Origin: Bdellovibrionia bacterium
Lineage (GTDB): Bacteria > Bdellovibrionota > Bdellovibrionia > Bdellovibrionales > JAUICD01
Reading direction: 5' to 3'
DNA: 49,967 nt
Assembly (NCBI GenBank): GCA_030427965.1
Contig: JAUICD010000021.1
Coordinates: forward strand, 1-49,967
A model generated the notes under the pieces. The model saw only the letters and a list, made by a program, of their open reading frames with translations, was not told where the DNA came from and did no database searches. Positions 1-7,150 of the stretch are shown piece after piece. The position numbers and the translations under genes were made by a program. Every line of letters begins with the position of its first letter. Within the stretch, counting starts at the first letter, position 1.

Positions 1-344
1 TGGATAAAGGCAAGAATGAAGGTCTTGTTGAAGGGGACATACTGACTGTCATAAGAAACCATTTGATTCGTAAAGAGGGGAGTCTTGCTCAAGGTGATAT
101 CATTCCTATAGGAGTTATTAAAATTGTGAAGTCAACGCCTATGAGATCCACTGCAGTGATCCTGTCTTCAAATGATGCCATTCGACCTGGGGACACAACA
201 GGCATTTCCGGAAGTGGGTTGTCTGATGCAAGTGGGGCTATGGATGATGATATGTCCTTAGAAGAAAGTGACTTATCTGAGAACGATTCACCTGAGGCTG
301 AAGAAGACGATCTTGAAGATGAGTTGGACGCAATTCAAGAGTAG
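1..344 (+). CDS. C-terminal part of a cell-envelope protein with repeat-type beta module and acidic tail (5' end outside window)
   Basis: The reading frame is open from the left edge of the window and ends with TAG at 342-344, so this is the 3' end of a longer gene. The visible part has a pattern of the type 'DKGKNEGLVEGDILTV...GVIKIVKS..MRSTAVILSS..AIRPGD', which is common in the C-terminal halves of LysM-containing or flagellar-assembly-like envelope proteins of delta-proteobacteria and Bdellovibrionota. It is followed by a tail of about 40 residues rich in Asp, Glu and Ser. The family assignment is by pattern only. A TTG at 63 could start a 93-residue protein, but the open upstream frame fits the same module, so truncation by the window is preferred. 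dprA follows 76 bp downstream on the same strand. Confidence 0.6.
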   Translation, partial: DKGKNEGLVEGDILTVIRNHLIRKEGSLAQGDIIPIGVIKIVKSTPMRSTAVILSSNDAIRPGDTTGISGSGLSDASGAMDDDMSLEESDLSENDSPEAEEDDLEDELDAIQE

Positions 345-420
345 TCCGACGAAAGTCTTTTTGAGCCCCAATTTATTCTAAAATAAGATCAGGCAATGAT
401 CTTGCTGATTGCATTTTGCC

Positions 421-1278
421 ATGTGGAAAAAAATATTAGCAACACTCAGTTTAATTTCAAAAAATATGTCTCATTCGGACTTTCTAGATCTTCAGCAATT
501 TGAGTTTTTTGAAAATCAGCCGAATCGACTTTTGGAAGTGTTGCCTTCGGGACGATTGAAAAAATATCTTTTGAGCCACCCATTTTGGTTTGATGATGTT
601 CTGTCAGAAATTGTGATGGCAGAGTGTGAGGGTGTTGAGCTACTTTATCCAGGTCATAAATTGTACCCAAGGGCCTTTCAAGATCTTTTCTGTCCTCCTG
701 TGGGGGTTTATGTGCAAGGGAATCTGGATTCGTTGAACAACGTGGCTTTGTCTATTGTTGGGTCAAGAGAACCAGATCGAGATTCTATAATATGGATGGA
801 ATCTCACTTGCCAAAACTTGTTGAAAAAAGTGTCGTTATTGCAAGCGGGGCTGCGCGTGGAATTGATCAGTGTGCGCATAGGGTTTGTCTGAGATACGAA
901 AAACCGACAATTGCTTTTTTGCCATCGGGTTTAAAGCAGATTTATCCTTTGGGATTTTCAAAATATAAGAAAAGTGTCCTTGATAGTGGAGGAGCCCTCG
1001 TTTCTGAGTATGCTCTTGATCAAAAAATGCAGAAAGGACACTTTAGTGAAAGAAATCGATTGATTTCAGCAATTAGTCCAATGACTTTCGTAGTGGAGGC
1101 AGGAAGAAAAAGTGGTTCTCTTATTACGGCAAGGTACAGCATTGAAATTGGAAGAACTCTGGGAGTGTTGTCTTCCCATCCACAGTCTTTTAAAGGAGCT
1201 GGGACACTAGATCTTTTGTTTGAAGGAGCCCAACTGATTCGAAACTCTGAAGACTTACTTTCTCTTCTCAAGTGCTAA
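421..1278 (+). CDS. dprA: DNA-processing protein DprA (Smf), short form
   Basis: DprA binds single-stranded DNA entering by transformation and loads RecA on it in the cytoplasm. The last two thirds hold the typical Rossmann-like domain: 'SIVGSREPD', 'VIASGAARGIDQCAH', 'PTIAFLPSGL..IYP', 'GALVSEY', 'FSERNRLISAIS' and 'VVEAGRKSGSLITAR', in the canonical order. About 90 less conserved residues precede it. The protein is about 285 residues and ends soon after the Rossmann domain, so the C-terminal winged helix found in many DprA proteins is absent. ATG at 421 is chosen; an in-frame TTG at 409 and an ATG at 466 are alternatives, and none has a strong ribosome-binding site. The gene converges on the secreted-protein gene at 1283 with only 4 bp between stop codons. 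Confidence 0.9.
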   Translation: MWKKILATLSLISKNMSHSDFLDLQQFEFFENQPNRLLEVLPSGRLKKYLLSHPFWFDDVLSEIVMAECEGVELLYPGHKLYPRAFQDLFCPPVGVYVQGNLDSLNNVALSIVGSREPDRDSIIWMESHLPKLVEKSVVIASGAARGIDQCAHRVCLRYEKPTIAFLPSGLKQIYPLGFSKYKKSVLDSGGALVSEYALDQKMQKGHFSERNRLISAISPMTFVVEAGRKSGSLITARYSIEIGRTLGVLSSHPQSFKGAGTLDLLFEGAQLIRNSEDLLSLLKC

Positions 1279-1282
1279 GTTG

Positions 1283-2386
1283 TCATTCTCCAATACCCCT
1301 TGTGGTTGCTCGAGTGGAAGCTTTTTCTTGTGAGCAAATGAGGTTTTTGTTTTTCATAAGAGCGAGCAATTCATTTTGAAGTGGCTCGTTGTTTGGATCG
1401 CTCAACGTACATGTCACATGATTCAAATTGTTCTCGCCTACTGTGAGTGTGATTTTATCTGACTGAGTTTTCTTCAATAGAGTTTGTGTTCGTCCATTGC
1501 AGGAGTATCCAGTGCGTATCAACTGACTGGTTGGTTTTCTGGGTCTGGTATACCCATTACAGAGTTCTGGGAGTTGATCTACCTGAGCGGGATCGCAAAG
1601 TTCTATTTTTATTTTCTCAAGTCTTGCCATCCATTTATTGCAATCCTCGACTTGGTAAGCCATGAGGTTTTTTTGATTGCAATAATCGACAATTTCCAAA
1701 GCCTCGAGATCAAACCCATCCTTGATTTCTTCATTGCTGTTGACTAAGAATTTCGTTAACGATTCAGCAACCTCAGCAGGTGACTTTGCTTTTTTAAGAC
1801 AGATATCTGAAGTGTTCTTTGCACGCTTTACGCATTGAGCGCTGTAGTAGAAAGCTTTAATTTGATCATCTGTTGTAGGGAGAGTGGGCACTTCACGCTC
1901 AAAGCCATATAGAAATGGACTACAGCGAATACCGTCATTTTTACCAATTCCGTTAATGCTGCATTTGAGATATTTGGCTTGATCCGGATCCATGTTTGCA
2001 TAAGAGCAAATGACAGACCCATTATTTGATTTTCGAGTTGTGATGACATTTCCACCAAAACCACAAGTGACATCTCCCTCAGATGCAAAGGCTTTTGCAA
2101 TGAGAATTTGTGTAAAAATTGGAGGATCGGCTTTGAGTGAGGCGTGTTTTCTTTTATGGTTGTGTGATTCGATTGTAGATGTAAAACCACGAAGCAGTCG
2201 AATGTAATGTGCGCGTTGACTGAGTGAAAGTGCCACAAACTGATTTGCTGTCAGGAGTTTGGATTTTTTCACTTTTCTCTGGATTTTCACGGTGCGTTTT
2301 TTGACCCAGTAAGCCTTAGATCTCTTTGCTTCAGCGATCTGGGAAGTGAGTGTGATTCCAATTAAAATCATCAAGAATTTGTTCAT
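1283..2386 (-). CDS. secreted cysteine-containing protein of unknown function
   Basis: A 367-residue protein that begins with a clear Sec signal peptide (hydrophobic 'FLMILIGITLTSQ' then 'AEA'), followed by a strongly basic stretch (about residues 21-45, KRSK..KKRTVKIQRKVKK) and a mature region with more than a dozen cysteines. The exported Cys-rich mature part suggests disulfide bonding in the periplasm or outside the cell. No known domain is recognised. It lies downstream of lptF on the same strand, separated by 138 bp that contain a small hairpin just before its ATG; AAGGG of that hairpin is 7 nt from the ATG and may be the ribosome-binding site. Codon usage is like that of its neighbours. 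Confidence 0.75.
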   Translation of the reverse strand: MNKFLMILIGITLTSQIAEAKRSKAYWVKKRTVKIQRKVKKSKLLTANQFVALSLSQRAHYIRLLRGFTSTIESHNHKRKHASLKADPPIFTQILIAKAFASEGDVTCGFGGNVITTRKSNNGSVICSYANMDPDQAKYLKCSINGIGKNDGIRCSPFLYGFEREVPTLPTTDDQIKAFYYSAQCVKRAKNTSDICLKKAKSPAEVAESLTKFLVNSNEEIKDGFDLEALEIVDYCNQKNLMAYQVEDCNKWMARLEKIKIELCDPAQVDQLPELCNGYTRPRKPTSQLIRTGYSCNGRTQTLLKKTQSDKITLTVGENNLNHVTCTLSDPNNEPLQNELLALMKNKNLICSQEKASTRATTRGIGE

Positions 2387-2389
2387 ACA

Positions 2390-2414
2390 AAAACCCTTTT
2401 CTTAAGGGCTTTTT
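2390..2414. terminator. small GC stem with T runs on both sides, possible terminator of the lptF operon
   Basis: CCCTT (2394-2398), loop TTCTT, AAGGG (2404-2408), with T-rich flanks on each strand. Read on the minus strand it follows lptF by about 110 nt and is followed by TTTTT. The stem is only 5 bp and overlaps the likely ribosome-binding site of the next minus-strand gene, so it could instead affect translation of that gene. Confidence 0.35.
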
Positions 2415-2524
2415 CTTTGTGAGAAAAGTAAAACGGAAATAGCCCCAAGTCTTTATTTTGCAAGATTTTTGTGCAGACGAGTAGTCTAGTACTATCTCCA
2501 AAAATGGGCTGTGTATTTGTTGAG

Positions 2525-3637
2525 TTAGTCCCAGACACGTTTGAGTGAGTATCCTGCGGTCAAAAGGAATATAAGATTGGGAATCCAAAGAGCCATAACC
2601 ACAGGTAAGGAGCCGCTTCGTGCAGATCCTTCCATGGAAATATAGAGTGCCCAGTAGAGGACAATCACAGCTAGACAAAGAACCATGCCATAGGACTTTC
2701 CGGCCCGCTTATTGTTAACAGTTCCTAGGCCCACTCCGAGAAGACCAAATATGACACAGGCAAAGGAAATGGCCCACCTTTTGTGAAATTCTGTGGCAAA
2801 TTTTCGGCGTTTCTTTCGTTTGAGTTCTTTGTCTTTCATGAGTGAGCGAAGTTCACTAAATCTTAAAGAGGGTGGTGATTTTTTTCGTGTGTCTTGCATG
2901 TCTTCGTTGATCAAATTGATATTGTAGGTCCTAAAGTTCAATCGCGTGTACTTTCCTTCTGTTGATGTGCGATGCATATTTCCGTTTATAAGTTTTAGTT
3001 TTGCAACTCCATCTAGAGCATTTTTGTCCTGTATAATTCGACCTTCTTTTGCGATAATTGTAACAGGAAAGCCTTCATTTCGCTCATCAAAGATAAAAAC
3101 ATCACTGAGCCGCCCACGATTGGAATCTACTTTGTTTGCATAAATCACAAGATCAAAAAAGCCTTCAGAAAATGTTCCTTCTCGAATTTGAGAGGCGGCT
3201 TTTTGATGACCAAGTTTGGTGATTAGTATTTCAAACTGGCGATTTCCCCAAGGGCCAATTTTAAAAAGTGTGTAAAGACTTAAAAAGGCCACAAGTGCTG
3301 ATAAGATAAAAGCTGGTAGTGTGATAGAGATCATATTTATTCCAGCAGATCGAAGAGCTATAATTTCGGAATCATTGCTTAAGCGAGAGTAAGTCATCAA
3401 AACGGCAAATAGCAAACTCATGGGGAGTATTGCAGGTAAAAAACTAACACTTAGATAAAGAGCAATTTGACCAATAACTTTCCAGCCAACTCCATGGACC
3501 AATATGAACTCAGTTAGCCGAAGCGCTTGAAACATAAGTAGTATCAAAATAAATACAAAAACTCCCATGAGGAAGCTTGGAATCATCTCCATGAATAGAT
3601 AATTGATTGTACGGCGATTTTGGTAGAGCTCTTTCAC
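2525..3637 (-). CDS. lptF: LptF/LptG-family permease (LPS export)
   Basis: A YjgP/YjgQ-family inner-membrane protein of 370 residues. LptF and LptG form the membrane channel of the LptB2FG transporter that extracts LPS from the inner membrane. The topology fits the family: three membrane helices in the first ~125 residues (with 'MTYSRLSNDSEIIALRSAGI', the coupling-helix region), a periplasmic beta-jellyroll of about 150 residues, then three C-terminal helices. LptF is preferred over LptG from the domain pattern, but this is not certain. The start is GTG at 3637, 23 bp after the kdsA stop on the same strand, so the gene is probably the last of a glycosyltransferase-kdsA-lptF operon. This context agrees with a role in LPS assembly. 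Confidence 0.82.
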   Translation of the reverse strand: MKELYQNRRTINYLFMEMIPSFLMGVFVFILILLMFQALRLTEFILVHGVGWKVIGQIALYLSVSFLPAILPMSLLFAVLMTYSRLSNDSEIIALRSAGINMISITLPAFILSALVAFLSLYTLFKIGPWGNRQFEILITKLGHQKAASQIREGTFSEGFFDLVIYANKVDSNRGRLSDVFIFDERNEGFPVTIIAKEGRIIQDKNALDGVAKLKLINGNMHRTSTEGKYTRLNFRTYNINLINEDMQDTRKKSPPSLRFSELRSLMKDKELKRKKRRKFATEFHKRWAISFACVIFGLLGVGLGTVNNKRAGKSYGMVLCLAVIVLYWALYISMEGSARSGSLPVVMALWIPNLIFLLTAGYSLKRVWD

Positions 3638-3660
3638 TGAAGAAAGTGTAGCAGGTAAAC

Positions 3661-4557
3661 TTAGGCCTGGAAAGTCCCCACGTTTTCAGGTGTGCCAATG
3701 GCCTCTCGAACTCTTTTGGCCATAGTCAAAAGTCCTTCAAGATGTTGAATATTGAGTTGAGAGGCGGCATCACACTTTGCAGTCATTGGGTCTGGGTGAG
3801 TTTCAATAAACATGGCATCAGCACCGGCTGCGACTGCCCCCAAAGTCAAATGAGGAACGTATTTTGGTTCACCGCCAGCTGGGTCAGCACTTGATATGCC
3901 ATATAAGCGAACGACATGTGTGGCATCAATCACAGCAGGCACTCCAAGTTGTTGCATGATTGGGATGGATCTCAAATCTGCAACCAACCGATTGTATCCA
4001 AAACATGCACCTCTTTCTGTGAGCAAAATGTTTTCGTTTCCAGTGGATCGAATCTTACTAACGGCACCGTCTAAGTTTTCTGGTGCTAAGAACTGTCCTT
4101 TCTTTACGTTTATGGCGCGCCCTGTGTTGCCAACGGCAATAGCAAGAGAGGTTTGTTGGCACATGTAAGCTGGGATTTGCATCACATCTACGTGTTCTGC
4201 CACAATATCAACATCTTCTGTGCGATGAATGTCTGTCAGTACGGGAATACCAAATTCCTTTCTGACTTTTGCAAGAATCTTTAAGCCATCACTGGCCATT
4301 GGGCCTCGCCAGTTTTTTTCACTTCCCCTATTGTCTTTTTCATAAGAACTTTTGAAAATGAGTGGAATTTCCAGTTTGTCACAAATTTGAACAAGTTCTT
4401 TTGCTGTTTTCATGACGAGTTCTTCACTGTCTATTACACATGGACCTGCAATCAAGGCCAAACCTTCGTCAGTTCCAATTCGCACTTCTCTTGAATCTGT
4501 TTTGACAGAAAACTTTCTCTTTGGGAGTTCAATTGTTTCAGTTCGAGTTTTTGACAT
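3661..4557 (-). CDS. kdsA: 3-deoxy-8-phosphooctulonate (KDO8P) synthase, metal-dependent type
   Basis: Condenses phosphoenolpyruvate with arabinose-5-phosphate to KDO-8-phosphate, the committed step to the inner-core sugar KDO of LPS, in the cytoplasm. The protein is 298 residues and has the family signatures 'IAGPCVIDSEE', 'FKSSYEKDNR', 'VLTDIH', 'VDVMQIPAYMCQQT', 'NVKKGQF', 'LTERGACFGYN' and 'FIETHPDP..AKCD'. Cys40, His214, Glu252 and Asp263 match the metal ligands of class II enzymes such as that of Aquifex aeolicus; the E. coli enzyme has Asn where Cys40 is. The start lies 10 bp after the glycosyltransferase stop codon, and lptF follows by 23 bp. Confidence 0.95.
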   Translation of the reverse strand: MSKTRTETIELPKRKFSVKTDSREVRIGTDEGLALIAGPCVIDSEELVMKTAKELVQICDKLEIPLIFKSSYEKDNRGSEKNWRGPMASDGLKILAKVRKEFGIPVLTDIHRTEDVDIVAEHVDVMQIPAYMCQQTSLAIAVGNTGRAINVKKGQFLAPENLDGAVSKIRSTGNENILLTERGACFGYNRLVADLRSIPIMQQLGVPAVIDATHVVRLYGISSADPAGGEPKYVPHLTLGAVAAGADAMFIETHPDPMTAKCDAASQLNIQHLEGLLTMAKRVREAIGTPENVGTFQA

Positions 4558-4566
4558 TTTTCATCC

Positions 4567-5427
4567 TTACTCTAAGAGTCTATAATTCTTGTATTCGCCA
4601 ATTCGAAATTTAAAAACTTTTTCAAATATATCACTTGCAAAATAGTTGAGATCTTTCATGTTCCATTGGAGCCATTTCTTTTTTGGATCAAATGACCAGT
4701 CTTGTTTTCTCACACGCTCCATCATGACTGCGGGGTGTCTTCCTGAAAAATTCTTCAACCCATATTGGAGTTGAAATTGAAAGTTTTCGTTCTCTTTGTC
4801 TTTTTTATTGCCGTGCCAGAGTTGATCCAAAAGTTTTTTCTTCTGGCCCATTTTTTGTGGTGGTTTGACCCAACCGTAGTGAAATACAGATGCATTGGTT
4901 GGTTTGACTTTGGGCTTTTCGCCATTTACGCGGAATCCCTGAGCATCTCCCCAGCTTTGAATTCCTGAGGACTTTCTCACAACACGTACTTCTTTACGGT
5001 ACCAGTTTCGAGCTTCTGCAATAACATTGTAGGAGCCATAAAAGTGGATATAGTGGAATAACAATCCGTGTACATCTTTGTCGTTGTCGTATTCCTGTAT
5101 TGAGGTTTTGATTCGCATCAAATCGGTTTCATGAATCACTTCATCGCACTGTAAGTAAAAGCACCAGTCGTTTTCACATCGCTTGAGTGCCTCATTTGTT
5201 TTTTCACTCAAAATCTGACCGCCACTTGGTTTGGGGTCCCAATAGCTATCAAAAATTTTGATTCTTGGATCTCCGATATCCTCAATCATTTTTTTGGTGT
5301 TGTCTTCGCTTTGGCCGACACCAATTACAAACTCATCAACTAAAGGAAGAATGCTTCGAATGGACTCAAGCACTGGATAGCCCATGAGCTCTGCATTTCT
5401 TACTATCGTAAATCCGCTAATTTTCAT
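4567..5427 (-). CDS. family-2-like glycosyltransferase
   Basis: A 286-residue cytoplasmic protein with the GT-A pattern at its N-terminus: 'ISGFTIVRNAELMGYPVLESI', 'VDEFVIGVGQSEDNT', and a probable acidic metal motif 'WCFYLQCDEVIHE'. These fit a nucleotide-sugar transferase of family GT2. The rest is basic and rich in Trp and Lys without membrane helices. It is the first gene of the run into kdsA and lptF, so transfer of a sugar to LPS core or a related envelope glycan is inferred; donor and acceptor cannot be read. ATG at 5427 is preferred; a GTG directly before it (5430) is in frame. The 5' side has a divergent promoter region shared with the plus-strand gene at 5558. Confidence 0.78.
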   Translation of the reverse strand: MKISGFTIVRNAELMGYPVLESIRSILPLVDEFVIGVGQSEDNTKKMIEDIGDPRIKIFDSYWDPKPSGGQILSEKTNEALKRCENDWCFYLQCDEVIHETDLMRIKTSIQEYDNDKDVHGLLFHYIHFYGSYNVIAEARNWYRKEVRVVRKSSGIQSWGDAQGFRVNGEKPKVKPTNASVFHYGWVKPPQKMGQKKKLLDQLWHGNKKDKENENFQFQLQYGLKNFSGRHPAVMMERVRKQDWSFDPKKKWLQWNMKDLNYFASDIFEKVFKFRIGEYKNYRLLE

Positions 5428-5495
5428 CACGAGTGTTCTAGCAGGTAGGGTGTGCGTTGGAAAGTGTTTGGGTTTTGCCTCGCCGTGTTAAGACC

Positions 5496-5514
5496 CATGT
5501 CGTGTACTGACATG
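5496..5514. promoter_or_regulatory. inverted repeat CATGTC-N7-GACATG in a divergent promoter region
   Basis: Perfect 6-nt arms separated by GTGTACT lie between the minus-strand glycosyltransferase gene and the plus-strand pseudo-receiver gene. The position suits an operator for one or both genes. The binding protein is unknown and the arms are short, so chance is possible. Confidence 0.3.
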
Positions 5515-5557
5515 AGATGAGTAGCCAAATCCGAGCTGGAGAAAGGATAATGAGGAT

Positions 5558-6286
5558 GTGAAACGGATACTCCTCTTGATTGAAGACTACAACGAGTTGA
5601 TTTTTGCTGAGACCCTTTTAAAGAAGATTGGATACGACTGTTTGGGGTTAAAGTCTGAGATTGGGGTGTCAGATAAGATACTCAGTTTTCGACCCAATAT
5701 TGCTTTGGTGTCAGCTTATGGGAGTAAAATTCACCCAAAACCTATTTCTGAAAAACTTTCTGGCTCGGGAGCGTCGCTTTTGATTCTTTTTCGTGGAACA
5801 GAGCCAACCCAAGAAGAGCTTGAAGACATGGGAGCTGATGGAGCGCTTCAGAGTCCCTTTCACCCCAAGCATTTGATTGGGGCTCTTGCGCACTTGTCTG
5901 GGGAGGACCCACAGGCAATGGTAGATAAATTTGAAAAACTTGGCCTCTTTAAAGATCATAGTTCAAGTGAGTCTGGAGAACGAAAGTCTCCCGAAGTCTC
6001 TCATACTGAAAAAGTGAGTGGTAAAGTTCTGAATGAAGAAGATGGGACACTGGTCTCAAGTGATGAGAAGCCAGATATGAGTAAATCCAACCACTCTGGA
6101 GTTTCTCGTGAAGAGCGATATAGCCAATATCTACAGTCTATTCCTAAACCTAAAGTGGAGCGTCTTGATAAAAAGCGTGTTCAAGAATGGACAAAGAAAA
6201 TCCGAAGTGAGGCTGGTGGCAAGGATCTTGAAGAATTGGATGAAAAGAAAAAAGACTTTGTGCGTGCTCTTTTTCGAAAGAAATAA
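5558..6286 (+). CDS. degenerate receiver-domain (pseudo-receiver) protein
   Basis: The first ~120 of 242 residues follow a CheY-like fold: 'KRILLLIEDYNELIFAETLL', 'RPNIALVSAYG', 'ASLLILFRG', and 'GADGALQSPFHPKHLIGAL'. The acidic pocket (ED) is kept, but the phospho-acceptor Asp position reads Ser/Ala ('LVSAYG') and the invariant Lys before Pro-Phe reads Ser. This predicts a receiver that is not phosphorylated in the usual way. A flexible Ser/Glu/Lys-rich region follows (about 130-200), then a charged C-terminus. The start is GTG at 5558, with GAGGA-like sequence just upstream. It converges on the response-regulator gene at 6302. Its partner is unknown. Confidence 0.65.
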   Translation: MKRILLLIEDYNELIFAETLLKKIGYDCLGLKSEIGVSDKILSFRPNIALVSAYGSKIHPKPISEKLSGSGASLLILFRGTEPTQEELEDMGADGALQSPFHPKHLIGALAHLSGEDPQAMVDKFEKLGLFKDHSSSESGERKSPEVSHTEKVSGKVLNEEDGTLVSSDEKPDMSKSNHSGVSREERYSQYLQSIPKPKVERLDKKRVQEWTKKIRSEAGGKDLEELDEKKKDFVRALFRKK

Positions 6287-6301
6287 AAGAAGGTAAACCT
6301 T

Positions 6302-7147
6302 TTACCAGAAAACATGAATGTGGATATTTCCACACTCGCTGCCAAGAGGAATAACAATACCTTTTATTCCGCCAAAAAACTTTGTTTGCTTGTCATTTTC
6401 ATGAGTGAAGAACCCCCCTTCTGTGAGTTCGACTTCTGCATTGATTTTACTTTTCCGAGTGAGCCTCTCGTAAATCACTTTTCCTGCAGCACTTGTGAGT
6501 TTCTCATAGTTTGGCGTTTCTTGCCCGACTTGTGCTCCGATTTTATTGATGACACCCTTATCGTATCCTACTACGAAGCGGGCTCTGGCTGTGCCACTTC
6601 TAATATTGTAAATTTGAAATACATCTCCAGTGATCGGAGTTCCAGAAGGTTTTGGAAAGGGTGGAAGTCCTTGAAAAAGAATATTTAATGTTTTGTTAAA
6701 AAACTCATCAACTCCAGCTACAAAATTATTTAGCAATGCTGCTGCGATTCTCTTGTCTGTTGGCCCTAGCTTCAATTGCTGTTCTATGTGGCCAATCACT
6801 TCGTCTAAGTCACATGGTTTTTCAAACTGCTTGAGTTGTTTGTATTTTTTTTCTAAAGAATTGTCAGGCTCTCCTGTAACAACAACGATGGGGGTTGCTG
6901 CATTAAGAGTACTTTGAGTGACAGTTTTGACGAGAGCTTGTCCTTCTTTTACGGGCATCTTCAAATCTGTCACAATGCAGTCAAATGCCTGATAAGGAAG
7001 TCTTCCACTTGCCTCCATTCCATTCACAGCGTGGATAATTTGAAGATCCGCCCCCAGAGTCATTTCGAGTTTTGTAGTCAAGAGTTCGCGAAATTCAGCG
7101 TCATCTTCTGCAACCAATATGGACTTTGTGCTCACCTTATCGTTCAT
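6302..7147 (-). CDS. response regulator with C-terminal CheX-like domain
   Basis: The 281-residue protein starts with a complete receiver domain: acidic residues in 'VAEDDAEFRELL' (14-16), phospho-acceptor Asp61 in 'CIVTDLKMP', Thr91 in 'VVVTGE', and Lys110 in 'FEKPCD'. The C-terminal half (about 130-281) has the alternating pattern of a CheX/CheC-like domain ('NNFVAGVDEFFNKTLNI', later 'PNYEKLTSAAGKVIYERL', then beta strands ending in 'GNIHIHVFW'). The catalytic E-x-x-N of true CheX phosphatases is not clear, so that part of the call is tentative. It begins 3 bp after the stop of the receiver-PATAN-DnaJ gene; the two are very likely co-transcribed and in one pathway. Confidence 0.75.
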   Translation of the reverse strand: MNDKVSTKSILVAEDDAEFRELLTTKLEMTLGADLQIIHAVNGMEASGRLPYQAFDCIVTDLKMPVKEGQALVKTVTQSTLNAATPIVVVTGEPDNSLEKKYKQLKQFEKPCDLDEVIGHIEQQLKLGPTDKRIAAALLNNFVAGVDEFFNKTLNILFQGLPPFPKPSGTPITGDVFQIYNIRSGTARARFVVGYDKGVINKIGAQVGQETPNYEKLTSAAGKVIYERLTRKSKINAEVELTEGGFFTHENDKQTKFFGGIKGIVIPLGSECGNIHIHVFW

Positions 7148-7150
7148 GGC

